DNA of 64,000 nucleotides from Neodiprion pinetum (GCF_021155775.2 NC_060235.2:14347193-14411192); one strand, 5' to 3'. Counted from the first letter of the stretch, positions 1-11,744 are shown. Notes: generated by a model from the sequence alone, not told the origin. Numbers and translations: made by a program.

Positions 1-190
1 TTTCATCCTTTTTTTTTGCATTAATATAGTGAATATAACCACGAGCATATGTCATCGTTCTCTGAACCACTTATTCGTCCTGTCCCTTCAATCAGTCTTT
101 CCTGCCCTGGCCAAGGTAGCGAAAGTATGGCCCTTCACGATCGTCTTGTCAAAAAAAAAAGAGAAAAGTTTTAAACAAGTAAACATTTAA
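1..190. other. Sequence unrelated to the Polinton copies
   Basis: In P1 the packaging ATPase lies immediately upstream of the DUF8207-like gene. Here that place holds unrelated AT-rich DNA with no gene I can support. Similarity to P1 begins at about 190-195 (TTTTCGAGCGAGAGACGCAG), so P0 is truncated or replaced on its left side. Confidence 0.5.
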
Positions 191-243
191 CAAACGTTTT
201 CGAGCGAGAGACGCAGTAGCGTTGCAGACGCAATTGCCTAAAC

Positions 244-1144
244 ATGCAGAGCTCTGAAATTTTCAAGCAAAAAGATGTCCTACATCGGATCGCTCAAGGA
301 AGTGCTGCGATCCATCGAAAACACAGATTGCTCAAGTCGGGCAAGGAATCTACGACTCAGAAATTGAGTGACGTTTTCAAACCAGTAGTGACTCCGTTGT
401 AGGAACTGGTGAATATTACAGAAGATACTAAACCTGTACAACAAGAGGTGAAAGAAATTAAAGAAGAAATAAAGCACATGAAAAATGAAAAGAAAAATGA
501 AACTGTTTTGAAAATGGACGATTCCTTCGCTTCGGGAGAAGATGAAACAATCGTAGAAATACCGGTCGAGAAAATCGAGGATGAGTATTTTGCACTGATG
601 AGAGATGCGAAGACAAAAGGTAAATTGGACAATGTGTACGGTGTACGCAATCTCTCAAACGGACTAATGATTGGTGATTCGTTGATATCTTTCCAGAGTG
701 ACTACATTCGTATTGGCGATACGCTTCACCCAGAAACAAAGGGTTTGTTGGAACTTTCTTTCAAAAAGAAGCCTGACGGTTTTTCTGTGAGCGCCGGAGA
801 TCGGGAAAATTTTAAAAACATAATCTTTGCAACGAACGCGCATAAAAAGTATTACTCATCCGATGGAGCTGTTCGAAACGATAACAGTTACAAATTCAAA
901 AAATGTCATTGCCGAATTGATGGATTGTTTCCCATCACCTTGCCGAGAGGCTAAAGGTCTACTTCCGCAAGCTATGATCACTCGACAAGTTGTTGAAACG
1001 GAATACGTTTTCTGGAATGATCCAAACGAGTTAGTGGAGCGTCTTCGTTTGTTCCTGGCATGTCAGGCAGCGGGAAATCCGACTCACAATAAAGAAATAA
1101 TCTCCATTATCGAAGAGCTTCGCGAAGCAGGAATCATTTATTAA
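244..1144 (+). pseudogene. DUF8207-like virion-associated protein, P0 copy, broken
   Basis: The ATG at 244 begins the same protein as the P1 gene at 23226: a basic N-terminus, an acidic/lysine-rich linker, and a conserved C-terminus ending in a WNDPNELVERLRL segment and IIEELREAGIIY. The C-terminal block is a signature I associate with Pfam DUF8207, which has no known function. A TAG at 400-402 interrupts it, and a frameshift near 895-905 moves the C-terminal part (from about 910) into another frame. It lies just upstream of the fibre-like gene, as in P1 and P2. Confidence 0.75.
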
Positions 1145-1168
1145 GCAGCTCCCATCGTTTTTGCATTC

Positions 1169-1483
1169 ATGACCGAGATGAGCGTCGACGTGTTTGGACG
1201 GCATCTGGATAAAAACACGGTCGCGAGCACTCGCAGTCCTCCGGGTGTCGGATTTCAAATGACAGCAGACGGGAATTACGACATAAGAAACAAGAGACTG
1301 TGCAATGTCGCAGATCCCGCGGAGCCGAACAATGCTGTAACCTTAGAAATCTTGAGACGAAAATTCAACAAGCTGCAAAAACAAATCGACAACCTCGATC
1401 AAATGATCAAAGCTTTAGAGCTCACCACGGAGAAAGCCTTGGATACCTTTCACACAGACTTTCAAACAGGCAGAGACTTGTAG
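1169..1483 (+). pseudogene. Fibre-like protein, P0 copy, truncated
   Basis: Homologous to the P1 protein at 24149. It shows the N-terminal SVDVFGR block, the GVGFQMTADGNYDI segment, and KRLCNVADPAEPNNAV, followed by a predicted coiled coil (LQKQIDNLDQMIKAL). The TAG at 1481-1483 falls where P1 continues for about 30 more residues. The NVADP..NNAV pattern resembles repeats in phage tail fibres, so I infer a fibre or spike; no function is proven. Confidence 0.6.
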
Positions 1484-1510
1484 ATTCGAAACGCTGATAA
1501 CATTTCTCAA

Positions 1511-2340
1511 TTGGACACCAGAAACCAGAAAAAGCAAGCACTGGTGACGGAACTGCATAAGCCTGCACGCCGGAATTACCCGCGTCGACGCGTAGACGTG
1601 CGCGGCATCGACGAGACCTGGCAGGCGGACCTTGTTGATATGACGTCGTACGCCGGACAAAACAAAGGCTACAAGTACATGCTCACAGTCATTGATATTT
1701 TTTCAAAGTAAGCGTGGGCTGTACCGATAAAGAGCAAGTCTGGAGATGATGTGACGAAGGCAATGGAATCTGTGCTTGTTCAAGGACAGGTGCCGAAAAA
1801 TTCACACGTCGACAGAGGAACGGAATTTTGCAACTCGAAATTTGAATTGCTTATGACACGTTACGGAATCAAACTTCACTCCACGTAAAATAATTTGAAG
1901 GCTTCGATCTGTGAACGTTTCAATCGCACGCTGAAAGGTAAAATGTGGAAACGATTCAGCATGCAAGGAAGCTACAAGTGGCTCGATATCTTATCTGATT
2001 TGGTTTCGGCTTACAACAACGTCAAACACCGAACCATAAGAATGAAACCGTCGGATGTCACCGTTGCAAACGAGAGGCTGTTATTACGTCAGGCGTACGG
2101 AGGGCTTCGAGCGATACCTACCATATCGGCCAAATTGAAATCCGGCGACAAAGTTTGAATCAGCAAATTCAAAAATTGTCTTCGAGAAAGGTTACACTCC
2201 CAATTGGACGACTGAAATATTCACGATAAGTCGAGTGGAAAATATTCATCCTGTGACGTATAAGCTCAAAGACTACCGAGATCAACCTATCGACGGTGGT
2301 TTCTACGAACAAGAGCTACGAACAACAGTTGGATGAACGA
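1511..2340 (+). pseudogene. Retroviral-type integrase, P0 copy, broken
   Basis: rve-family DDE integrase. The first Asp (WQADLVDM), second Asp (VDRGTEF) and Glu (ICERFNR) can all be read. In-frame stops lie at 1709-1711, 1886-1888 and 2156-2158, and a frameshift follows near 2170. Compared with P1, about 100 bases carrying most of the C-terminal chromodomain are missing near 2315. In Polintons this enzyme inserts the linear genome into the host chromosome. This copy is inactive. Confidence 0.85.
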
Positions 2341-2543
2341 ATCGGATATGTAACATTTGAATAAATAAATTCTTCGTAAAAACGTACGTGCCCCTTTATT
2401 TTATACCCGACACATAACAAGTATGCATCTTTATTTCTCAGACAATCGATCTCAGAACATATGCATCGTTGTACAATTTTTCATATTTCGGAGCGTTCTT
2501 CTTCACTATCCTACATAATAATATTTTATGCATCATGGTACAG

Positions 2544-4486
2544 TTATGAATTACAAAGCTTAGGTGTAGGCTTATAGCCCCACGAAAGCGTGTTAGTTGT
2601 GTTTTGAAACATGATCCGCTTGTCGTCATTCCAGCTCAGTGCCACTTTCTGCTGTTCTACGGTGTATACCTCGTGCTTTCGACTCAATATCAAATGCTGA
2701 TTTGTAGACAAATTTTCACGGTCCAAAACACATTCCAAATAATCGTTGAAAGTTATTTTCCTCAACGCTGATCCTTTGACACCTTTGGCACATTTATTGT
2801 CTTTCTCATCTCCCAAGACTCGGAATGCGTACAAATTAGCTCTTAATCCTACAAATTCCAGCATTATTTTTCCGTTATTCTCATCTTTCATCAAGCCGAG
2901 AACTTTTTTGTTTGCTAGACGCATTCCATAAACGTTGTCAAGCGGATGATCAGACGTATCGAATTTATGCAAGTTCTCTTTTATATGTTCGTATATGTCG
3001 GAGACGGTGAAATTGTAAATCAAACTGTCGGTATCCGTATACATTGATTCTGCTCAGTTGCCAAATTTCCGTTTAATATAATTATGATGAAAATCGTAGA
3101 TGTATGTTTTAGCCAGATCCATGATGGAGAAACCTGCACACAATGGTTTATTCAATTTGACTTCTGTCTTACTCATTTCAACGATAATTATATTATTGTC
3201 GGAAACGGTGCAGCTGTGAAAATTGGGTTTGGCTATAGTAGCTCTAGTACAGTATCTTCCATCCCATTTCGTGATCAGCCTGACATCTCCATACTTCCTA
3301 AAATTTTCCATTGTTTTGCCAAAAACTGCGTTGTTCATCAGTTTGTAAAAATTTTTCTCGAATTCGTTGTGAGATTTTTTGCGAAAATCGGTATCCAAAT
3401 CTATGTATGTTTTGAGTCACGGGGTTTGTTCGAATTTGAAAACTCTGTGAATTTTGAGTAATTTCAAGCCGAATTGTAAGCATTGTTTGAAAACGCTTCA
3501 GTGAACAACGTAGTTTTTCCTGGAAAGTAGCGTGGGCGTCAATTTCGCTTGCTCACTATTCGAGATCGGAGGTATAGTATAGTGCTCCCGACACGGTGGT
3601 AAATCCTTATGAATTTCATGCAGTTCCTCAGGATATTCCAAATCCACGTCCAGTATGTAACCAAGCTCCGCATCGTCTGAGGTGGTAAGAACGTTGCATT
3701 GTCCGAAGTCTGATACCCATTCGAACGAACTGTATGGCAGAGCAAAGCTCATAGCAGCACCGTACAAATTATTAACGTCAAAGTACATGAGATAAGATTT
3801 TTCGACCTCAGAATCGAATTCCTCTCCCATGTACCTGTTGCTAGCCTTTGCGTATCTTTTCGAGCACTGTGACACACCACTACGAATACCTTTTTCCATA
3901 AACATAACCATGTCTATGTCGGTGAGTAGCTCGAGCTCGATGTTGGTACACTTTAACATCGCATCAAACGACAGACCGGGCGCGGTGTAATAATGTAACG
4001 GGTTCAGGTTGTACGTTGTCCAACAGCTCTGTCGAAAGTTTTGAAAAACGTCGGCTAGTAAAAACACGTCCGTCTGTAAATACTAGTCCGAATACTCCCT
4101 CAAAATTTTAACGTTAAAAGTTTGCCAAACTTCACATGCATGTGCATAGTCGTCGTCAGATCTATCCCGATCATTTAATTTTGAGTAAAATTGTTGTTTG
4201 GATGGTAGCCGTCTGTCCTCGAGCTTCTCCCAACTGTCTGTGTATTCGTACGGGAACACTCCTTTTCTGGTCAATAACTGAAATCAACGTCAAGTCGAAA
4301 CTCGACGATTCCAAGTATTATTTTCGTCGACCTCGTACCTCTTTCCGTTTTCTGAAGACGTTTGAATTTTTCCGCGAGCGCTTTCAAGAGTCCGATCGTT
4401 GTGATAATTCTCGTCTCTTCTCCAATCGTTGAAACCTTTCGCAAAATTTTGTTGAGAAACCGAATATATTTATGTATTATATTCAA
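2544..4486 (-). pseudogene. Protein-primed family B DNA polymerase, P0 copy, internally deleted
   Basis: Read on the minus strand, polymerase motif A (DVNNLYGAAMS, about 3750-3790), motif B (NNAVFGKTMEN, about 3300-3345) and motif C (YTDTDSL, about 3020-3042) are all recognisable. Stops or frame breaks lie near 3050, 3480, 4080 and 4270. The N-terminal segment at 4271-4486 matches the start of P1 PolB and is joined directly to the region just before motif A. About 600 residues, including the 3'-5' exonuclease motifs and the zinc-ribbon insert, have been deleted. Confidence 0.85.
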
Positions 4487-5058
4487 TACTTTTTTTCATG
4501 AAATTGATAAAAACTTGTCAAACGCAATCTCAACTGCGCCTCAACCTTGCATCTCATTCTGGACTACTCTGTACACCAACGTCATCATGTTTTGCATTCT
4601 AAGAGCGATTGTAACCCAACTCCGTAGGACCAGCGGCTTTGAACGTACGCTAACTCAGATGTTGGTCAACCTTGCACTTTATCCTTGACTGAATCCGCTG
4701 AAATCTCATCGTACAGTTCACGTTACAGTTACGAGATTCAAAACGTAGCTGCGAAAACCTTCGTCTTCGCTCATCGGTGTTCAAAATAGCACTTTCTCAG
4801 ATTGCAAAAGTCGATTCGAATCGCTGTTACCAACAATTTATTGAGTTCAAGGTGGACAGGATGATTTAGCTCTGAGTGACTAATACATATATTTTTCTGA
4901 AATTTTTTCATTCAATATTGAACGTCGTACTATTAAATGGTATAAAATAAAAAGCTTTGTCAAAAAATGTATACAATTTTCTTAAAGTCTATGCAACGTA
5001 GAATAATTGAAGACGCTGCGCACGTTGTCCAGGTACGGTGTACAAATGAGGCGAGAGT
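4487..5058. other. Intergenic DNA of P0
   Basis: AT-rich sequence between the PolB fragment and the OB-fold remnant. I see no supportable gene. It contains TGTA/TTTT-rich runs only. Confidence 0.4.
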
Positions 5059-5368
5059 CGACGCATCTTTGAATTCAATTTGACCGTACTGACCGTCCAG
5101 ATACTGCAAGAGCAACCGCTCCTCCTCCATAGTCTGCACCAATTTCTGATATTGGGTCTCGTCCTCGTTCAGCAGTCGCCCAATCCTTGCCGGTAAGAAC
5201 ACGCTGAATTCGGTGTTCAGGTCAGTGACGACACGCTGCCCAAACCTCGTTTGGACTCATCGAATGTTGGTGGCTTTGTAGATTTTGAAAAATTTCCCGC
5301 TCCGTCAATTTCTTCGTCGACAGAAATTCGTTCATGCTTGCAACTCTGTTGAGTTTCGTGAAATTCAT
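5059..5368 (-). pseudogene. Small OB-fold-like (putative ssDNA-binding) protein, P0 copy
   Basis: The ATG at 5368 starts a protein whose beginning (MNFTKLNRVAS) and C-terminal half (VFLPARIGRLL...YLDGQYGQIEF) match the intact P1 gene at 17653 and the P2 gene at 62817. A frameshift near 5270 separates the two halves. The family pattern is a TKFG/TRFG-type strand followed by LP.R and a YLG block, which looks like a single OB barrel. A replication accessory that binds single-stranded DNA is an inference. Confidence 0.6.
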
Positions 5369-5391
5369 TCTTTTTCTTTAATGTTCAGTAG

Positions 5392-5544
5392 TTATGTGTT
5401 TCTTGATAAATTTAGATTTACTAACTTTCTTGTCATTTTGTTGAGTTCTGACTTCTGGTTAATAACGGTTTTCAAGTCCTGAATATTTTCTAAGAACAGA
5501 TCGATACGCTGTTTTAGTTCTGCTTTATTTGGAGTTCTCCTCAT
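5392..5544 (-). CDS. Short coiled-coil protein upstream of the OB-fold gene, P0 copy
   Basis: A 50-residue ORF starting MRRTPNKAELKQR. Its heptad-like spacing and order of residues match the P1 ORF starting at 17502 (MRSALKQRELKKR): lysine/arginine start, leucine-rich helix, then SELNKMTRKL versus SDLNQLTRDF. The same position just ahead of the OB-fold gene in two copies argues that it is a real gene. The function is unknown; helical, possibly a partner of the OB protein. Confidence 0.5.
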   Translation of the reverse strand: MRRTPNKAELKQRIDLFLENIQDLKTVINQKSELNKMTRKLVNLNLSRNT

Positions 5545-5703
5545 GAGAGCTGAAGATGCAAGACTGTCTTTCTCACCTGAAATTCAGACTTTTATAGCCG
5601 TATTCTTCCCACACAGAAGCCTTGAAAAACTTCTAGAAGCTACCGAAATGATGTGTCTTCGATTGTGTGGGTAATATTAGATGTGTACGGTTTGGCTTTT
5701 TTC

Positions 5704-5985
5704 TTACCCCTCGTTGATCTGACGACACTCGATGAAATCGGCTTCGCGTTCATCGTCATCTGGTTCGATGTCCGATAATACTGCAATTACTTCGTTTTGC
5801 CATTTTTGAAAAGTCAGGATCAACGTTTTGTCCTGAAAATATATCTTGTGTAGTCTGTGCGGCTGCACACGAGCTCTCCGGACACACTCAACGAGCCACC
5901 GAAGATCTTGTAGCAAAAACTCTGACGTTGCGTTGCTAAATCCGATAATTACTTCTTCGTCGGTAAATTCGTTATTACGTATCAT
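5704..5985 (-). CDS. Unknown acidic protein near the P0 terminus
   Basis: A 93-residue minus-strand ORF between the OB-fold module and the inverted terminus. It contains ..DEEVIIGFSN.. near its start and a DIEPDDDEREAD acidic tail. I recognise no family, and P1 and P2 have no obvious counterpart. It may be an accessory gene or the end of a longer broken gene. Confidence 0.35.
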   Translation of the reverse strand: MIRNNEFTDEEVIIGFSNATSEFLLQDLRWLVECVRRARVQPHRLHKIYFQDKTLILTFQKWQNEVIAVLSDIEPDDDEREADFIECRQINEG

Positions 5986-6099
5986 GACGATTTTAAGGCT
6001 TTCGTCTCACAAAAATAGCAGTCTGACTGATGTACAAGTTTCATGTGCTAACCTACTTTATACAGACGGTGGACCTGATTAGATGTTACAGATTTACGT

Positions 6100-6529
6100 T
6101 TGTGTATGCGCGCGCACCTTTTAGCATTCTTAGTGCGATAGTAACCAGTGGCAGTCCTACCGTGGGAAAGGAATTTGGAGTGCTTAATATTACACATCAG
6201 CAGTCCTATCGTGGGAAAAGAATGCGAGACGGTAAAAAAGTTCTCACCCCCGCTGCACCCTCTACCGTTGGCAGACGAGCACTACATAAAGACTCTGACC
6301 TTCGGTCGGTAAGATTGTCGGTAAAACAGCACGATTTTGACCTTCGACCGATAAGAATTGTTGGTAATGCAGTGCAATTTTTACCGTCGACCAATACGAC
6401 TATCGGTAAGGTTGCACGGTTTTGACCTCAAGTCGGTACGGCAAACTGTAACGTCATCGCGGTAAAGGGTTTGAGTCTGGGGAGAATATCGGTAAGTGTC
6501 GGTAACAGGAATCTGCGTGTAGAACCCCC
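6100..6529 (+). repeat. Right terminal inverted-repeat region of P0
   Basis: Contains the same blocks as the right end of P1 (29390-29976): GCGCGCGCACCTTTT, CAGTCCTACCGTGGGAAAGGAAT, GACCTTCGGTCGGTAAGATTGTCGG, GTAAAACAGCACGATTTTGACC and TGACCTCAAGTCGGTACGGC, ending AGAACCCCC. Short motifs of the type (A/G)TCGGTAA recur many times. No left partner lies within the window. Confidence 0.7.
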
Positions 6530-6544
6530 ATTGCTATACTACTC

Positions 6545-8904
6545 ATGCAAATTCGCCTGAAAGATCCAAATAAGACGGTATGTAGACGTCCATATAGATT
6601 GAGCCACGATAAAAAAAAAAAAGTTCAAAATAAAATGAAAGAGTTACTTGCCGCAAACGTAATCCGCCCAAGCTCATCTCCATTCGCTAGCCCCATCCTT
6701 CTCGTGAAAAAAAAAGGACGGATCAGACAGAATGTATGTGGATTATCGATAATTAAACGATAATACTGTACCTGACAGATTCCCATTGCCACTAATTTCT
6801 GACCAAGTAAATAGGTTACATGGGGAGAAATACTTTTCTAGCTTGGATATGGCATCCGGATTCCATCAGATGCCTATCCATGAAAATTCAATTGAATATA
6901 CAGCTTTCATTACCCACAATGAACAGTATGAATATCTGTCCATGCCATTCGGGCTTCGAAATGCACCATCTGTTTTCCAGAGGGCCGTTTGCAAGGCTTT
7001 GGGAGAATTGGTGAATACTTTTGTCATGATTTACATGGATGATATTCTTATTGTTGCAATCAATGAGGATGAAGCCCTGGAGAGGTTGAAGCTCGTATTA
7101 AAAGTTTTGATAGATATCGGCTTTACTTTCAACATCAAAAAATGCTCTTTCTCAAAACAAAAAGTAGAGTATCTTGTTTATGAAGTTAGCAATGGAGAAA
7201 TCCGACCAAATAAGAAGAAAATTTTAACTTTAATATCTTCACCCTCCCCTAAAACGATAACACAATTGCGGCAATTCATTGGTTTAGCATCTTACTTCCG
7301 TTAATTTATTCCAAGGTTCTCTCAAATTGCGGCTCCTTCATACGCGCTAACTTTCGCAAGAGAAGGAAACATTGAATGGGAAGAATTACACGAGAATATT
7401 AGAACACAAATAATTTCAGTACTTACCATTGAGCCAGCGCTGACAATATTCGACCTGAATTGTCATACTGAATCACATACTGATGCAATTTCAATAGGCT
7501 ATGGGGCAATACTAATGCAAAAAAAGAGAATATATTGCGCGTGATTGATTACTTTAGTAAACGCACTTTACCAGCTGAATCGAAATACTATTCGTATGAG
7601 TTGGAAACACTTGCTGTTGTTAACGCTGTTAAAAATTTTCGACACTTTTTATACGGACGCAAATTCCTTATCGTCACAGATTGCAACTCTCTGCAATCTT
7701 CGAGAAAAAAATAGATCTTACCCTAATAGTGCATAGATTGTGGTTTTTTCTTCAAGCATTCGATTTCGATATAGTATACCGAAATCGAAAGAAAATGAGT
7801 CATGCGGACTTCTTTTCGAGAAATCCGTCACCAGATTCAATAAAAGAAAATTATAATAAACCCGAGCACAAAGAGGTCAATTTAACGAATCTTTCAAATA
7901 CATGGCTCTTAGCTGAATAGCAACGAGATGAAGAAATTTCAAAATTGATTAAAAATTTAACTGAAGAAAATTTGAATGACGAATTAGCAGAAACTTACGA
8001 ATTACGCTCTGGAATTCTTTATCGCAAAATACAAAGACACGAGAAAACGCGGTCTCTACCTATCTTGCCACGCGCGTACAGATGATCAGTTATTAACGCT
8101 ACCCCCGAAGCATTGGTACATTTCGGATGGGAAAAGACCCTTGAGAAAATTTATGATTCATTCTGGTTTGACGGAATGTCAAGAAATGTTCGAAAATTCG
8201 TTGAAATTTGCTTGACATGCGAAATTTCCAAAACAAATTCGGGAAAGATCTAGGATGAATTACATCTCATTCCTAAAGTCGCAATTCCTTGGAATACCAT
8301 TCACATCGACGCAACTGGAAAATCGAGTGGTAAAAATGATAAGGAAGAGTACGTTTTCGTTTCAATTGATTCATTCACCAAATTAGTTCTCCTTTGTCAT
8401 ACATTGCATATAAATACTAGCAATAGCATTAAAGCATTGAAATCTTGTATTTCTCTATTTGGCTCACCTACTCGCGTAATTGCGGACCAGGGTCGTTGTT
8501 TCGCGAATAGTGATATTCGAGAATTCTGTTTGGGCCACAATATTAACTTGCACTTGATTGCAACTGGAAGCTCACGCTCAAATGGACAAGTGGAGCGAGT
8601 AATGAGCACTCTAAAGAACATGCTAACTGCTGTAGAAATAACCGGCGACCGGTCTTGGCAGGACGCATTGCCTGGTGTACAATGAGCACTAAATCGCACG
8701 ATCAACCGAGTCACAAAATCTAGTCCTCTCGAATTAATGATAGGAAAAATCGCCAGACCTCTTGAGCTCATGTTTGTTTCTGAGGAAGAGTATTTGGAGG
8801 ACTTATCTGAAATTAGAACACATGCTGTCGAGAATATTAACAAAAATGCAGAATATGAAAAGGAAAAGTTTGACCAAACAAAGGCGAAAGAAATCAAATT
8901 TTCT
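6545..8904 (+). pseudogene. pol: gypsy pol: reverse transcriptase, RNase H, integrase core
   Basis: RT shows RPYRLS near the start, SSLDMASGFHQMPI, the FGLRNAPSVFQ block and the catalytic YMDD box (about 7035). RNase H is degraded at 7440-7900; it retains the DFFSRNPSP boundary that normally ends this domain. The integrase has a zinc-finger-like H..H..C..C region (about 8120-8230), then HIDATG with the first Asp, IADQG with the second, and NGQVERV with the Glu. Breaks include a frameshift in the A-run near 6710, a stop at 7302-7304, stops near 7918, 8081, 8250 and 8683, and several RNase H frameshifts. It cannot make a polyprotein. Confidence 0.85.
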
Positions 8905-9147
8905 TCAATACGTTGACTGCCACGCGTATTTACAGCGAAATCCCCGTCAGGCCACCCGTGCCACTGTAAGATGCATGCTCTGCTACCGCATGTCTGGTTA
9001 CATTTCTTTCGGTACTCTCACCCTGATATCTGCTACGATCTTCACTTATCACGTTATTATTCTGCACGAGCACTTCTAATCTTTGCCGTGTACTGAATAG
9101 TACTATTTAAAATCTTTGTCCATAATTTTTCAATAGCGAAGAGAAAG

Positions 9148-10853
9148 ATGAAAAAGTCAGTGTGCAGTGATTCACATGGCAGTGAAAGGAAAACTAGTCA
9201 CGCTAGTTGCTTAAATTCGGATAGCAGCGATGAGGAAGTGATCAGATTGCCAAAAAGAAGAAAAGTAAATCGAATAATATCGTCAGATTCTGATATGGAT
9301 ACGGATAAATGCAATCTTATTGATAATGAATGTTATGAAGATACTATTGACGAGATGTTACGAGATTTGGTCGTGGAAGAAAGAAACAACGTTGATGATA
9401 CTGAGGAAGTTTCAATTCAACAGAGTGAATGGAGTGAATTTAGTGGTCGGCAAAAATCATTTTCTTATCAAGAAACAGGCGGTCTGAATAAGCAATTGAC
9501 TGACAATATAAATCCGTATGATGTGATTACGTTGTTCGTCGATGATGAAATCATAAACTTGCTGGTATTAGAAACTAATAGATATGCACAACAAAAACTA
9601 AATGAATCGAGGCTGACTCCAGGTTGTGGATGGGATCTGTAAAAGTGAGCCCTATAGCTAATTATTGAGCAAAAAACGAATTGTACAATTTCCGGCTACC
9701 TCGTCGAATTATGTCACGAAACAGATTTGAACTATTATTGTGCAACTTTCATATTGTCGATAATATGTCTATTGCCCGTGATGACCGGCTTGGTAGAATA
9801 CTTCCATTTTTCAACAAATTGCAAGGAAAGTATCAGGAAGCTTACACGCCTGGAGAAGACATTTTTATCGATGATTCCGTGGCGTGGAAGACTCATCTTC
9901 AAACAATACATTCCAAATGAAGCACACAAGTACGGAATCAAATTATTCAAATTATGTTCAAGGGAAGGATACAAATGGGCAATGAAAATTTACTCTGGTA
10001 AATCAGCAGAAGGTATTAGAGAAACCGGATTGGCACACAATGTGTGTCTATAACTGGCAGAAAAACTTTTCGATCAAGGAAGAACATTGTAAATTGACAA
10101 TTTTTATAGAAGCTATGCGTTAGCTATATCATGCCTAAGACGCAAGACTCATGTAGTTGGAACACTTAGATATAATAAAAAATCTATCCTAAAAGATGTT
10201 AATTGCAAACTAAGAAGGGAAGAAATGGTAGCCAAAGAGGATGATAACGGGATTGTGATACTCAAATGGAGAGATATACGTGACGTGAGAATACTATCTA
10301 CGAAACACGCTCCTATCATAACACAAAGCACAAAAAACATTCGTGCTACTTTTTTAAGCCAGCAGCCATCCGCAAGACTCAAACCTCTGGCTGTCCTCGA
10401 ATATAAGGGTAAATGTGGTATAGATTATTCAGACCAAATGGTTTCCTATTCCACGACGATGAGGAAAGGAATCAAGTGGTAAAGCTTGGTGTTGAACTTC
10501 TGCTGGGGACGTCAATTGTAAACGCTTTGGTCGTTTACAATATTGCGACAACAAAAACTGTAAATATTACACGATTCAGAGAACTGATTGCTGCAAACTT
10601 ACTAGGACTTATTGTGAGTGAAGATTTAACCGTGCCTTCTGTTCGACTGAATACGCATTGCATCACCGTTCGCAGAAATAATTTGGGGAAAAGCCTTAGA
10701 CGCGCATGCAAACGGTGTTACGCAAATAAAAGAGAAGAACTGGAACGATCAAAGGCACGAGCAAATCTCAGAAAACCTACTACTTTTTGTCCAAGCTGCC
10801 CTGGTCAACCGCAACTTTGCAGTAAATGCTTCAATATTTTGCACTGTAAATAA
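9148..10853 (+). pseudogene. piggyBac-like transposase, broken
   Basis: The N-terminus is acidic and serine-rich (9148-9400). The DDE_Tnp_1_7 core follows with NPYDVITLFVDDEI and LVLETNRYAQQ, then FIDDSVAW (about 9868), TL.IDNFYRSYALA (about 10090) and GIDYSDQMVSYS (about 10420), which are the regions carrying the catalytic aspartates in this family. The C-terminus is a cysteine-rich zinc-binding domain (CKRCYANK..CPSCPG..CSKCF). Breaks: stop at 9640-9642, frameshift near 9890, stops at about 10051 and 10090, frameshift near 10480. It is a dead transposase of otherwise normal length. Confidence 0.85.
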
Positions 10854-10972
10854 TTTTGTTAATAAACGATTTTTAAAAAATTCAACAGTATTATTATCTC
10901 CTGCTGAATACTTATGCAAATATGTTCGGAAATCCTTTGGAAGGAGTTACGGAAATAAGGGGGAAACGGCCC

Positions 10973-11053
10973 GATGAGAACTCTTGCTGTCACCTGAATA
11001 CGGGTGACGTGGCCTGATGAGAACTTTTGCTGTCACCCGAATACGGGTGACAT
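10973..11053 (+). repeat. Subterminal tandem duplication of the piggyBac element
   Basis: Two consecutive copies of about 40 bases (GATGAGAACTCTTGCTGTCA... and GATGAGAACTTTTGCTGTCA...), each containing CCGAATACGGGTGAC-type sequence, lie just inside the right end. Subterminal repeats of this kind are often transposase-binding sites; that role is an inference here. Confidence 0.5.
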
Positions 11054-11070
11054 GGCAATCAACGTGTTAA

Positions 11071-11315
11071 ACGAATTTGTTATTTTAAAATATGAAGAGA
11101 GAAATCAAACAAAATTGGATGCAAAATACAAAGGCCCGTATAAAATTATTGAAGTGTTAGAGGGCAACAGATATCTTTTGAAAGCTTTGAATTCCAATCG
11201 TATATTTGAATATGCACATGACCGGATGCAAAAAATGCCAGAGGGTAACATTTCGGAAGAATTGGAAATAAATAAAGAAAATTTTGAAAAAAATGAAATA
11301 TTTAAAACGTGTTAA
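11071..11315 (+). pseudogene. pol: gypsy integrase C-terminal (GPY/F-like) module
   Basis: VLNEFVILKYEERNQTKLDAKYKGPYKIIEVL and the following HDRMQKMPEG match the C-terminal module after the integrase core in Ty3/gypsy elements (YKGPY..V). It continues the pol interrupted at 8904 by the piggyBac element and stops at 11313-11315. Confidence 0.7.
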
Positions 11316-11744
11316 AATATTTGAAATATAAACTAAATACATATTTTCTTTTGGAAAATTGTTTACATGGAAGTTTGTAGCCGTAACTCGGTCGAAATCG
11401 GAATTTCTTGAATGAAACCGTGAGTGTGTGGTGGCAGCTTCATGTAAAAGTCGTGTCAGAGAAATCACTCAAGGGAAATGGTTAAGAACATTTTTCACTC
11501 AAGAGAAGTGGTAGAAAATGTTGGTCACTCGGGGGATGTGAAGGAGAAGTTGAAGAAACATGTATCTAGTCTTCAAAAGTTACCCACATGTATCGAAATT
11601 AATTGATTTGTCAATAAATGTGGGATTGGAACTGAAATTTAAGTTTTCTGTTCGATATATATGATTAAAGTAAAATTGAATTCATTAAAAACGAACTTTT
11701 ATTGCTGAAGAATTAAATTTCATGTACATCAGTTCACATGGGGA

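Larger units (their letters stand above)
1..6529 (+). mobile_element. Polinton/adintovirus-like element P0, right-hand fragment
   Basis: From about 190 onward the DNA parallels element P1 (23170-29976): DUF8207-like gene, fibre-like gene, integrase on plus, then PolB and an OB-fold gene on minus, then an inverted-repeat terminus. The end near 6529 (AGAACCCCC) matches the right end of P1 near 29976. The capsid and ATPase half is absent, because bases 1-190 do not match P1. Nearly every gene carries stops, frameshifts or deletions, so this is a dead copy. It appears to sit inside a gypsy pol, whose reverse transcriptase resumes directly after 6529. Confidence 0.85.
8909..11066 (+). mobile_element. 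piggyBac-type DNA transposon inserted in gypsy pol
   Basis: The ends form a short imperfect inverted repeat, YACGTTGAYTGCCAYG: left at 8909-8924, right read on the minus strand from 11066. TTAA flanks the right end (11067-11070). A one-base-altered TTCAA flanks the left (8904-8908), consistent with the TTAA target duplication of this superfamily. The gypsy integrase reads up to the left boundary and its C-terminal GPY/F-like module resumes after the right one. Confidence 0.75.
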
